A stretch of 49,315 bases of DNA. Origin: Paenibacillus sp. LHD-117 (GTDB lineage: Bacteria; Bacillota; Bacilli; Paenibacillales; Paenibacillaceae). Positions 42,162 to 49,315 of the stretch are shown piece by piece. Under the pieces are notes generated by a model. That model worked only from the letters and a program-made list of their open reading frames with translations, searched no databases and was not told where the DNA came from. Location: assembly GCF_030929555.1 (NCBI RefSeq), contig NZ_JAVFVT010000050.1, positions 1 through 49,315 of the forward strand, in the 5' to 3' direction. The position numbers and the translations under genes were made by a program. Position 1 is the first letter of the stretch; each line of letters starts with the position of its first letter.

Positions 42162-42974
42162 TCAAGACGTTCCATTGCTTATAATCAAACGTTCCCGGTG
42201 CGTATATACGCTGAGCCGCTTTCCCCTGATGAATCCGACGCAAGTGATGCCAAGCTCTTCTGCCAGATTGAGCGCGAGATCGGTCGGAGCGGACTTGCTG
42301 AGCAGGATGCCGCAGCCCATTTTGGCCGCCTTCAACACGACCTCGGAAGACAATCTGCCGCTGAACGCGATCAGCTTATCCCCCATCCTCTCGTTCCCCA
42401 GCAAGCTGTAGCCGTACAGCTTATCAAGCGCGTTGTGTCTGCCGATGTCCGTCCGGACCGCGAGCATCTCATCGGGCGTGCATAACGCCGCATTGTGGAC
42501 GCCGCCCGTGCTTAGGAAGTCTACCGAGCTATCCTGCAGCTGCTTCATCAACGACCAACACTGCTCGGCCGTCACCGTGATCCGGCTCATGACCGTCCTT
42601 GCGGTCAACATATCCCCGTGAAAATAAAACTGCCTGCTCTTCCCGCAGCAAGACCCGATAAACCGCTTGGACGACCGCTCTTTCGCGACGGAAGGCTCGC
42701 CGTTCAGCTCCGCGTACGCATATCCTCGATCTGAATCGATCGTTAGTTTCTTAACCTGGGATGCCGACCGGATTGCGCCTTCGGATGCCAAAAACCCGTA
42801 AACCAGCTCCTCCAAATGGGTCGGCGAACAGACGAACGTGCCGAACTCTTCGCCGTTCAACCGGACGGTAAGCGCGAACTCGGTCGCGATCTCGTCCTCC
42901 AGTTCATGGCAGCCGCCGTCTTCGTCGACGTGCAGCGTTTGCCAGGTCGTCCGGTTGCTCCGCTCTTTCTCCAT
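42162..42974 (-). CDS. fdhD: FdhD, sulphurtransferase for formate dehydrogenase
   Basis: 270 residues. FdhD hands sulphur to the molybdenum cofactor of formate dehydrogenases. Marks: EFALTVRLNGEEFGTFVCSPTHLEELVYGFLASEG, GSCCGKS (cysteine loop carrying the persulphide), TGGVHNAALC, RTDIGRHNALDKLYG, and SGRLSSEVVLKAAKMGCGILLSKSAPT. ATG 42974 has GAGGGG nine bases upstream; the upstream open frame is antisense-like and spurious. It follows the dehydrogenase-like gene by 22 bp, clearly one operon. Confidence 0.93.
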   Translation of the reverse strand: MEKERSNRTTWQTLHVDEDGGCHELEDEIATEFALTVRLNGEEFGTFVCSPTHLEELVYGFLASEGAIRSASQVKKLTIDSDRGYAYAELNGEPSVAKERSSKRFIGSCCGKSRQFYFHGDMLTARTVMSRITVTAEQCWSLMKQLQDSSVDFLSTGGVHNAALCTPDEMLAVRTDIGRHNALDKLYGYSLLGNERMGDKLIAFSGRLSSEVVLKAAKMGCGILLSKSAPTDLALNLAEELGITCVGFIRGKRLSVYTHRERLIISNGTS

Positions 42975-42996
42975 GCCGCATCGCCCCTCTCCCCGC

Positions 42997-45357
42997 CTAT
43001 TCCGGCGCCTCGATATCCAGATCCGCGATCCGGCTCTCCACGTACTTGGAATCCTTAAGGGCATGAAAGACATCGGCCCGCTCCACCGCGACCGAAGCGT
43101 TATATTCCGGAATGCCCGCGTGAGGCTCGTAATTACCCGCGGCGAACAACACATTGCCTTCCGGCCAGAACAGCTCGATATTGCCCGGGGCAACCGGCGC
43201 AAGCTTCGCCCTCCCGTGGAAGACGCCTCCCCTGTTATAGACGACGATCGCATCGCCTTCACGGATGGCCAGACCCGCCGCGTCCTCCGGATGGATCAGC
43301 ACGTCGTAACGGTCGGCCGCGTTAAAGCTGTCCTTCTCTCCGTAAATCATGGAGTTGAACTGCTTCCCCCGTCTGGTCGTCGCGTAGAACCGCCCTTCCG
43401 CCTTGCGAAGCTCCGGCAGCTCCACGGCGATCAGGTTCGCTTTGCCATCTTTCGTGGGGCATTCGCCGCCCTCGCACAGCCATGCGCCGCCCCATTGGAA
43501 CACGTCACCCCGCTCTCCCAGCCTCTCGATTCCTTTATAATAAGGAGCCGCTTCCGCGATTTCTGCCCGGATCGAACCCGCATCCTTAAACCAGACCCGT
43601 GCGGCTTCCGACCCATCCGGACGAACCCGAGACGCCAGCTCGCCGAAAATATCCCACTCCGCCCTCGCTTCTCCGATGCGCGGTCCGCGAATTTCGGGCG
43701 AATAGTAGACCATCCGCTCCGTAGACGTCGACGTGCCGCCGCCCGGCTGCTCGTACCTCGTCATCGCAGGCAGCAGAATAACATCCTCCCTCGCATCCAG
43801 CAGCGCCGAACTGTTCAGCACGATATCCTGATGAACGCGCAGCTCTACCGCCTCCAAGCTCGCGCGAATGGCATCGGGATCAGGCATCGTCTCGAGGAAG
43901 TTCCCGCCCGACGTATAGAAAAGCTTAAGCTTCCGTTCGTGTCCCTCCGGCAGTAGCGCGTTCTCCAGCGAAACGCCGACGATGTCGCCTTGCCAAGCCG
44001 GCGGCGCGAAGCCCCAGAGTCGCTTCAACCGGTCGGCTTCTTCTGGCGCGAATTCGCCGCCCGGCAGGCTGAACGGATCGGCGCCCATCTCGCCGGAGCC
44101 CTGTACCCCGCTATGTCCGCGAATCGGCATCAGGCCGCAATGCTCCCGTCCCAGAAAGCCGCGCAGCAGCGCCAGATTGGCAACCTGCGAAATATTGTCC
44201 GTGCCGAACCGGTGCTGCGTCAGCCCCATGCTCCATACGAACACGCCGCTTTTCGCTGCCGCCAGCAGCTCGGCGAACTCGCGCATCCGCTCCCTCGGGA
44301 GGCCGGAGGAGGATTCAAGCTGCTCCCACGTCTGTCGCGTCGCATGAGCCTTCAGCTCCTCGTACCCGTGAACGTGGCACGCCACGAAATCATGGTCGAT
44401 CGCGGAGCCGGGCAACGCCTCCTCCATCTCGAACCATGTCTTCATCACGCCGTGCATGAAGGCGATATCCCCGCCGATGTTCACTTGATAGAAATCGTCG
44501 GCCAGCTTCGTCCCGAACAACGCGGACTCCGGGATCGACGGAATCCAGTACCCGTCCATCGCCGGCTCCCGGTATGGGTTCACCACGATGATCCGCGTCC
44601 CCCGGCGTTTCGCCGCGTACATGTATTTGGTCGAGACGGGCTGGTTGTTCGCCGCCACGCTTCCCCAGAACACGAGCACGTCCGTTCCGATCCAATCCTT
44701 GTAGCTGCAGGTGGACGCTCCGACCCCGATCGAGCGCTTCAGCGCTGTCTTGGAAGGCGAGTGGCAAATGCGGGAAGCGTTGTCGATGTTGTTCGTGCCG
44801 ATCCACCGGGCAGCCTTCGCCGCCGCGTAATACGTTTCATTCGTAATGCCGCGGCCGGTCAGGTAGAAGGCGATCGACTTCGGATCGACGGCGCGCGCCT
44901 TTTCGGCTATGCGCGACAACGCGTCATCCCAGGATACCCTGCGGAACCGCGCCTCGCCTTTGCTTCGCATCATCGGATAAGGCAAGCGGCCGAGCTGGCG
45001 CAGTTCCGCGCTGCTCAGCTTGCGCAGCTCGCCGATATCCGCATGCAGCCACCGCTCCGCCATGCCCGGCATCGTATTCAGGCGCAGCACGTTTAGCCGC
45101 GTCGTGCAGACATGCGGCCCTTCGAGCGTCTGGTCGTACAAGCCGGATACGCCAAGCGCGCAACCGTCGCATACCCCTTCGGTCAAAATTCTGTAAGCGT
45201 ATGCAAGATTGTCCCGATTATCCCATGCCGCCTTCATCGTATCCCGGATGTGATGCGGCTTGATCTTCCCCAATCCGAACGGGCGTTTGCTGACCCACAG
45301 CCCCGGGTCCGGCCTTTTCGGCAACTTGATGCGCCCCGTATGCAACGTTTTTCCCAT
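42997..45357 (-). CDS. FdhF/YdeP-family molybdopterin oxidoreductase (formate dehydrogenase alpha-like)
   Basis: A 786-residue molybdoenzyme of the formate dehydrogenase alpha-like (YdeP) subfamily. The N-terminal cluster region keeps CDGCALGVSG near 64; the full four-cysteine 4Fe-4S spacing is not obvious. The molybdenum ligand is probably Cys in RICHSPSKTALKRSIGVG near 200, followed by the His seen in formate dehydrogenases. Later come VFWGSVAANNQP, GLMPIRGHSGVQGSGEMGAD and a C-terminal molydop_binding domain (YDVLIHPEDAAGLAIREGD). ATG 45357 has AGAGGGG upstream. It is paired with fdhD, but no electron-transfer subunits are present. Activity on formate is not certain; members of this subfamily are mostly uncharacterised. 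Confidence 0.88.
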   Translation of the reverse strand: MGKTLHTGRIKLPKRPDPGLWVSKRPFGLGKIKPHHIRDTMKAAWDNRDNLAYAYRILTEGVCDGCALGVSGLYDQTLEGPHVCTTRLNVLRLNTMPGMAERWLHADIGELRKLSSAELRQLGRLPYPMMRSKGEARFRRVSWDDALSRIAEKARAVDPKSIAFYLTGRGITNETYYAAAKAARWIGTNNIDNASRICHSPSKTALKRSIGVGASTCSYKDWIGTDVLVFWGSVAANNQPVSTKYMYAAKRRGTRIIVVNPYREPAMDGYWIPSIPESALFGTKLADDFYQVNIGGDIAFMHGVMKTWFEMEEALPGSAIDHDFVACHVHGYEELKAHATRQTWEQLESSSGLPRERMREFAELLAAAKSGVFVWSMGLTQHRFGTDNISQVANLALLRGFLGREHCGLMPIRGHSGVQGSGEMGADPFSLPGGEFAPEEADRLKRLWGFAPPAWQGDIVGVSLENALLPEGHERKLKLFYTSGGNFLETMPDPDAIRASLEAVELRVHQDIVLNSSALLDAREDVILLPAMTRYEQPGGGTSTSTERMVYYSPEIRGPRIGEARAEWDIFGELASRVRPDGSEAARVWFKDAGSIRAEIAEAAPYYKGIERLGERGDVFQWGGAWLCEGGECPTKDGKANLIAVELPELRKAEGRFYATTRRGKQFNSMIYGEKDSFNAADRYDVLIHPEDAAGLAIREGDAIVVYNRGGVFHGRAKLAPVAPGNIELFWPEGNVLFAAGNYEPHAGIPEYNASVAVERADVFHALKDSKYVESRIADLDIEAPE

Positions 45358-45478
45358 GCGCTCGCCCCTCTTCCCTCGATCGAAAAAAAAGCAAAAGGAC
45401 CGTCTTCGAACATGTCCCCCGATGTCTAAACCTCGTAAGTTCATTCGAACGATCCTTCTTCTTGCCTTGCCTGAGGTC

Positions 45479-45507
45479 AGTGTAACAAGAAAACAGCGGC
45501 CGAGCAA
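45479..45507 (-). promoter_or_regulatory. Putative promoter of the fdh-fdhD operon
   Basis: On the minus strand TTGCTC (45507-45502), 17 bp, TACACT (45484-45479), about 120 bp before the start. The rest of the 311-bp gap (45358-45668) is GC-rich with short inverted repeats; I see no riboswitch that I can name. Confidence 0.5.
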
Positions 45508-45668
45508 CGGTTATCGGGCCTGCATCGTCAGCCTGCGACGCATCCGCGGGTACCGGCGAGCATCGCGCGCCCCTTGATGTAACGCCGAATAAGGCGTACG
45601 CAGGCGTGCGCCGACGGGCCTGCGGTCATGTACCGCCGATCGCCACAGCCGACCGGAGTCAAGCACCC

Positions 45669-46166
45669 TTACGCGGGCAGCATCTCCACCGCCGCCTGCT
45701 TGCCGCTGAGCTGAATGCCCGTCGCCTTCTTCCCGCTTCCCGCCAGATCGGCGATCATGCGTTCCAGCAGCGATTTCGCCTTGGCGCCTTCCTTGCCGGA
45801 GACGCGGACGACGAACAGCACGCGGTTGCCCGCTTCCAGCAGCTTGGCGGCCTGCCGCAGCTTCGTATCGTAATCATGCTCCTCGATATCCGGAGTCAGC
45901 CTAAGCTCCTTCACTTTGCCCGGCTGCTCCTTCAGTCTGGCTTCCTTGCTCTCCCGATCTCTTTCGGCTTTGGCCGCGCCCCGGCTGACCAGCTTGCAGG
46001 GAGGCGGGCTGCTCATCAGAGAATTGCAGACCAGATCCGCCTTCAGCTCCTTCGCCGTTGCCAGCGCTTCCGCGCGCGATAACACGCCTAACGACTCGCC
46101 GTTCAACCCGGTCAGCAGTACCTCGGAGCTTTTGATTTGTTCGTTCATAAGCAATTTGCTTGCCAT
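45669..46166 (-). CDS. infC: Translation initiation factor IF-3 paralogue, stand-alone
   Basis: 165 residues, full IF-3 length. N-domain MNEQIKSSEVLLTGLNGESLGVLSRAEAL and CNSLMSSPPPCKLV; C-domain ELRLTPDIEEHDYDTKLRQA, VRVSGKEGAKAKSLLERM and TGIQLSGKQAAVEMLP. Canonical infC sits with rpmI and rplT and usually starts at a rare AUU; here there is no ribosomal neighbour and the start is ATG 46166 with AAAGGG upstream. The linker is Lys/Glu-rich and shorter. It is probably a second copy, possibly induced under particular conditions, but without the genome I cannot exclude that it is the only one. Confidence 0.88.
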   Translation of the reverse strand: MASKLLMNEQIKSSEVLLTGLNGESLGVLSRAEALATAKELKADLVCNSLMSSPPPCKLVSRGAAKAERDRESKEARLKEQPGKVKELRLTPDIEEHDYDTKLRQAAKLLEAGNRVLFVVRVSGKEGAKAKSLLERMIADLAGSGKKATGIQLSGKQAAVEMLPA

Positions 46167-46273
46167 CGATGTCCATCCCTTTCCTTGCGTGCCTGCGGAG
46201 AAGGCCCCGAGCTCTTGGCTCTTGGCTCTTGGCTTTTTGCGCAATGCACAGGACCGGCTCTCCCTTCATGCCA

Positions 46274-47668
46274 TTATACGTCAAGCGCCCCTTCATGACG
46301 AACGCTTCTTACGACAGCGGCCTCTTCCGCCATGTCGCCGCCGGCTTCCCGCAGCTTTTTCCGCCCCCGCCATCTCATCAGCGATAACGCTCCCCGGATG
46401 TATTCGTCCATGATCATCGCGACGTAGATGCCGGTCAGCCCCCAGCCCAGCCCGATGCCGAACCAATAGGAGACGCCGGATGCCACGATCGATAACGAAC
46501 CGAGGGAAACCCACATCGTAAACCGGGTGTCGCCAACCGCGTTCAGGGCGTTCTGGAGGGCCATATTCATCATTTTTCCGGGCTGGAGCAAAATATTGAG
46601 TCCGAGAAGCGATACCCCGAACGCGATGATCGCGGGATCCTGCGTGAATAACCCGAGCACCGGCTTGCCAACCAGATAAATGACGGCCGCGTTTACCATG
46701 ACAAGCGCAAGACCGATGCCGAGCGCGCGATACGCCGTCCGGTAGGCCTCCTTCGTTCGGCCTGCGCCGAAGAGATGGGCGATCTGGATCTGAAGCGCCA
46801 AAGCGATGGAGTAGCCGAGCATGAAGCAGAAAGACTCCAGCGTGTTCATATAGGTGCGCGCAGCCAGCTCCGTCGAACCGATCATCGCGATGTAGGAGAA
46901 TATCGCCAGCTGCGAGAACACCCAGCAGGACATGTTGACGCCAAGCGGCCATCCGATGCGCATCACTTCACCGAACAGTCCGCGGTCGAACAGCTTGAAG
47001 TCGCGCAGCGAGATCCGCCGCTCGAACGCATGCAGGAACATGAACAGCAGCACGACGACCGCTAGCAGCCTGCAGATGACCGTGGACAGGGCGACGCCGA
47101 GCAGTCCCCATTTCGGGAAACCCCACGCTCCGAAAATAAACGCATAGTTAAGCGCCACATGGATGACGTTCATACCGATGGCGATATACATGGGACCTTT
47201 CGTGTTGCCGGTGTTGCGGATCGCCGTGCTAAGGGCCGACATAAGCGCGACCAGCACCATGCCTCCCCCAACGACCGACACGTACGTCTCCGCAAGCGGA
47301 AGCAGCTCGGCGGGCAGCTGAAGCCAGGCCGAGATCGGCCGCGGGAACAAATAAAGCACCAAGCTGATCGCAAGTCCGATGCCGCCGCTGACCGTCAGCG
47401 ACATGATGCCGATCCGCCGGGCATCCTCGCCTTTTCTCGCCCCGAGCTTCTGCGCGATCAGAATGCCCGCGCCGCTGGCTACCGTCACGAACAGCGTCAT
47501 CACGGCCGAAAACAATTGATTGGAAAACCCGACGACCGCGACCGCGTCGTCCGATATGCGGCTGACCATCAACGTATCTGCCGCTCCGAGCATAAACTGA
47601 AGGAACAGCTCGATGAAAATGGGCCAGGCGAGCGCCCATAAGGTTAGTTTTTTGGCATTTCCTTTCAT
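46274..47668 (-). CDS. MATE-family efflux transporter
   Basis: 464 residues and 12 membrane segments in two homologous bundles, starting MKGNAKKLTLWALAWPIFIELFLQ, with ADTLMVSRISDDAVAVVGFSNQ in TM1-2 and SGAGILIAQKLGARKGEDA in the second loop, both typical of NorM/DinF-like MATE pumps. They exchange cationic drugs for Na+ or H+. ATG 47668 follows TGGAGG by seven bases. A TATAAT at 47727-47732 on the minus strand may be its -10, overlapping the divergent AraC-gene promoter. The AraC regulator next to it is a candidate controller. Confidence 0.92.
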   Translation of the reverse strand: MKGNAKKLTLWALAWPIFIELFLQFMLGAADTLMVSRISDDAVAVVGFSNQLFSAVMTLFVTVASGAGILIAQKLGARKGEDARRIGIMSLTVSGGIGLAISLVLYLFPRPISAWLQLPAELLPLAETYVSVVGGGMVLVALMSALSTAIRNTGNTKGPMYIAIGMNVIHVALNYAFIFGAWGFPKWGLLGVALSTVICRLLAVVVLLFMFLHAFERRISLRDFKLFDRGLFGEVMRIGWPLGVNMSCWVFSQLAIFSYIAMIGSTELAARTYMNTLESFCFMLGYSIALALQIQIAHLFGAGRTKEAYRTAYRALGIGLALVMVNAAVIYLVGKPVLGLFTQDPAIIAFGVSLLGLNILLQPGKMMNMALQNALNAVGDTRFTMWVSLGSLSIVASGVSYWFGIGLGWGLTGIYVAMIMDEYIRGALSLMRWRGRKKLREAGGDMAEEAAVVRSVRHEGALDV

Positions 47669-47816
47669 GACCAATCCTCCAGTTGGGACCGAAGATCCGC
47701 TCCCGATTCGCTCGATGTCTTCTTGCATTATAGATGGTATACTGAAAAAAGTGGTTCATTTTTTCAACCGAAACTTTCACTATTCCAACCTCTCATCCAA
47801 GGAGGCTAAGCCAGTT

Positions 47817-48701
47817 ATGAGCATCATCGAGCTAACGGTTCCGCCCCTTCCCCACTACATGATCGGCGGGCATACCGTTATGCCGCCGGGACGTAAACAC
47901 CCGAGCCGAAGGGCGATTGGCGTCTTCGATCTTATCGTCGTGGTGAAAGGCTGTCTCTACATGGGGGAGGAAGACCGGCACTACGAGGTTCGGGCGGGTC
48001 ATATGCTCATTCTGCGGCCGGATGCCGAACATTACCCGACCCGCGCTTGCGAGGAGGATACGGAGTATTATTGGGCTCACTTCCGTACGCTGGGGGATTG
48101 GTCGATCGCGGACTACCCGCTTGCCCCGGCCCGCCTGAACGACTCGGCGGAGCCCGTGCCGGTCGCCGAGCAATTCGCGCCGCGTCCGTTCGTCAAGCGG
48201 CTTCCCCAATTCGCGAAGCCGGCCAAGCTGACCTTGCTCGAGAGCAAGCTCCAGCAGCTCTCGCAGATGAGCATCAACGACCATATCCACGGCGTCCGCT
48301 GGAAGCAGCAGCTCGTGTTCCAGGAGGTCGTCGACTTGCTGTCCGCATCGGTCGAGGCAAGATCGCCGACGCCCGCGCTCGCCTGCGCCGAGAAAGCCGC
48401 CTCCTACCTGCGCCAGCATTACCGGGAGGACATTACGGCTCAGACGCTCGGGGAGAGCATCAACTTCCACCCCGTCTACATCGCCCGCTGTATGAAACGC
48501 GAATTCGGCTGCTCGCCGTTCGACTACCTGCTGCGGTTCCGAATCCAGCAAGCTAAGCTGCTGCTGCTGCAGACGGATCTGTCCGTCTCGCGCGTCGCCG
48601 AAGAAGTCGGCTTCAACCAATCGGCTTATTTCGCCACTTGCTTCGCCAAGTTCGAAGGGCTGTCGCCGCGACAGTATCGACAGCGGTTCTCGCTTAGTTG
48701 A
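47817..48701 (+). CDS. AraC-family transcriptional regulator
   Basis: 294 residues: an N-terminal cupin sensor (about 10-150; FDLIVVVKGCLYMGEEDRHYEVRAGHMLILRP) and two C-terminal helix-turn-helix motifs (about 195-292; EDITAQTLGESINFHPVYIARCM and LSVSRVAEEVGFNQSAYFATCF, ending LSPRQYRQRF). ATG 47817 follows AAGGAGG by 11 bases. The cupin suggests a sugar or other small ligand. It is divergent from the MATE pump, with 148 bp between the starts. Confidence 0.94.
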   Translation: MSIIELTVPPLPHYMIGGHTVMPPGRKHPSRRAIGVFDLIVVVKGCLYMGEEDRHYEVRAGHMLILRPDAEHYPTRACEEDTEYYWAHFRTLGDWSIADYPLAPARLNDSAEPVPVAEQFAPRPFVKRLPQFAKPAKLTLLESKLQQLSQMSINDHIHGVRWKQQLVFQEVVDLLSASVEARSPTPALACAEKAASYLRQHYREDITAQTLGESINFHPVYIARCMKREFGCSPFDYLLRFRIQQAKLLLLQTDLSVSRVAEEVGFNQSAYFATCFAKFEGLSPRQYRQRFSLS

Positions 48702-48730
48702 GCGGGCTGCATCGCTAATTGAAGCCTTGG

Positions 48731-48975
48731 TGGGGCGATTGAGATGAGCGTAATGGCGGAATGGTGGAGATGAGCGTCATGCTGGGACAGTGGAGATGTG
48801 AGTAATGGTGGGAAGGTTGAGATGAGCGTAAGGTCGGTGCGTGGTGAAGATGAAGACGAGCTTCATGGTGGTACGGTGGAGATGAGCGTAGGGCGGTGCG
48901 CGGTGAAGACGAGCTTCATGGTGGAACGTTTGAGATGTGAATCATGGTGGTAACGGTGGAGATATGCGTGCCGGG
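48731..48975. repeat. Degenerate 26-bp tandem repeat
   Basis: The core GAGATG recurs at 48741, 48767, 48793 and 48819 (exactly 26 bp apart), then at 48879, 48932 and 48959, with diverged units between them (GTGAAGATG, GTGAAGACG). A consensus unit is roughly GGTGGAGATGAGCGTAATGG followed by six variable bases. No credible gene is present. It lies just after the AraC stop. Confidence 0.85.
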
Positions 48976-49105
48976 ATTCTGTACGAAATTTCGAATAGAA
49001 TCGACAGAAAAACGCTAAATGAGGGAAATGTATTCGATTTTTCGTATACAATTGTCCAATTCGCCGAATTGGGGAGAATTCAATACGAAAATCCATACAG
49101 AATCC
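48974..49105. repeat. Foldback sequence with 12-bp terminal inverted repeats
   Basis: GGATTCTGTACG (48974-48985) and CATACAGAATCC (49094-49105) are complementary with one mismatch. Inside lie GATTTTTCGTAT (49036-49047) with ATACGAAAATC (49083-49093), and a central near-palindrome CCAATTCGCCGAATTGG (49056-49072). It is AT-richer than its surroundings and has no gene. A MITE-like element or a structured RNA are both possible. Confidence 0.55.
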
Positions 49106-49188
49106 GTTGGCCGCACGCCGAGAATACGAAGCTTTGAAGCCTACAGCAATGAGCCCCAATACGCAAAAAAATGCCCCCTGCCTTTTTC

Positions 49189-49315
49189 TGGTCAAACCCC
49201 CATTTTGTAGACATTGAAAAAAGCCCTAGGCTGAAAGCTGGCGTCGGTACTCTACCGGCGTCAGCTTGTTTAATTTTCTTTGAATCCTTTCATGGTTATA
49301 AAAATGTATAAATTC
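49189..49315 (-). mobile_element. IS3-family insertion sequence, right end
   Basis: The element edge is marked by TGGTCAAACCCCCATTTTG (from 49189), a TG...CA-type terminal repeat, followed by the last codons of an IS3-type transposase. The rest lies beyond the window, so the target duplication cannot be checked. Confidence 0.8.
49226..49315 (-). CDS. IS3-family transposase OrfB, C-terminal 29 residues
   Basis: A minus-strand frame open to the window edge ends ...FIHFYNHERIQRKL, NKLTPVEYRRQLSA and stops at TAG (49228-49226). The YNxxRxQxKL...LTPxEYR ending is diagnostic of the rve integrase domain of IS3/IS150-type OrfB. The stop is 37 bp inside the element end, the usual arrangement. Confidence 0.88.
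   Translation of the reverse strand, partial: EFIHFYNHERIQRKLNKLTPVEYRRQLSA

Noticed and set aside
42975..43262. Upstream extension of the fdhD frame
   Set aside because: It lies out of frame inside the molybdoenzyme gene and looks nothing like FdhD; the start at 42974 has its own ribosome binding site.
43990..45096. 368-residue plus-strand open frame
   Set aside because: It is antisense to the molybdoenzyme gene in a GC-rich region where long antisense frames are common; Arg/His/Pro-rich and without recognisable motifs.
45358..45668. Molybdenum-cofactor or other riboswitch ahead of the fdh operon
   Set aside because: The region is GC-rich with short stems, but I could not match it to any riboswitch consensus I know.
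46210..46237. Three tandem copies of GCTCTTG near the IF-3 gene
   Set aside because: A simple microsatellite, too short to suggest a function.
48731..48975. CRISPR array
   Set aside because: The units are contiguous 26-bp tandem copies without spacers, and no cas genes are nearby.
48863..49195. 110-residue minus-strand open frame near the right end
   Set aside because: It covers the repeats and the foldback, has no ribosome binding site, and its sequence looks random.

Overview
The window looks like a chromosomal segment of a Paenibacillaceae-type Firmicute (Paenibacillus or a close relative). I infer this from strong AGGAGG-type ribosome binding sites, GTG/TTG starts, sigma-A-like promoters, a CcpA cre-like site, a secreted beta-helix protein ending in a FIMAH-type domain, a KhtTU antiporter pair and a manganese catalase. 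No search could be run, so the taxonomy is inference. By eye, roughly 6-15 kb is AT-richer than the GC-rich remainder.

Layout. 1-2.0 kb: the start of a gene leaving the left edge, then a decayed group II intron (frameshifted maturase, broken domain V) lying just past a transcription terminator. 2.06-8.24 kb: three tandem, paralogous cytosine-deaminase-like amidohydrolases, a divergent LysR regulator and an MFS transporter. The promoter regions of the amidohydrolase operon and of the MFS gene share two 13-bp motifs with almost identical spacing, so they probably form one regulon. 8.28-15.0 kb: an operon of a membrane-anchored parvulin-like foldase and two near-duplicate secreted beta-helix/discoidin proteins, behind a promoter whose -35 is overlapped by a cre-like site. 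15.1-18.8 kb: tRNA-Thr(CGT), manganese catalase, a TraX-family membrane protein, a Hanks-type kinase, a Pro/His-rich repeat protein and a small unknown protein.

18.9-29.9 kb (all minus strand): a signalling block with a degenerate-GGDEF/EAL protein, an OmpR-type response regulator, a large hybrid histidine kinase, an aldo/keto reductase, an HD-GYP protein and an MHYT-GGDEF-EAL protein. Most of it concerns making and destroying cyclic di-GMP. 30.0-33.8 kb: a second membrane-anchored parvulin, an IS1341-type solo tnpB element with a recognisable omega-RNA region, and an aldose-1-epimerase-like gene into whose upstream region the element inserted. 33.9-37.6 kb: nucleoside and nucleotide salvage (deoC, purine nucleoside phosphorylase, secreted 5'-nucleotidase with a LysM domain). 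37.8-40.0 kb: an operon of a small membrane protein, khtT and khtU, followed by a 51-bp tandem repeat. 40.3-48.7 kb: an ABC exporter, fdhD with a formate-dehydrogenase-like molybdoenzyme, a stand-alone IF-3 paralogue, and a MATE pump divergent from an AraC regulator. 48.7-49.3 kb: a degenerate 26-bp tandem repeat, a foldback sequence, and the end of an IS3-family element running off the right edge.

The strongest candidates for something undescribed are the LysR/amidohydrolase/MFS regulon with its shared cis-module, and the cre-controlled foldase plus duplicated beta-helix operon.
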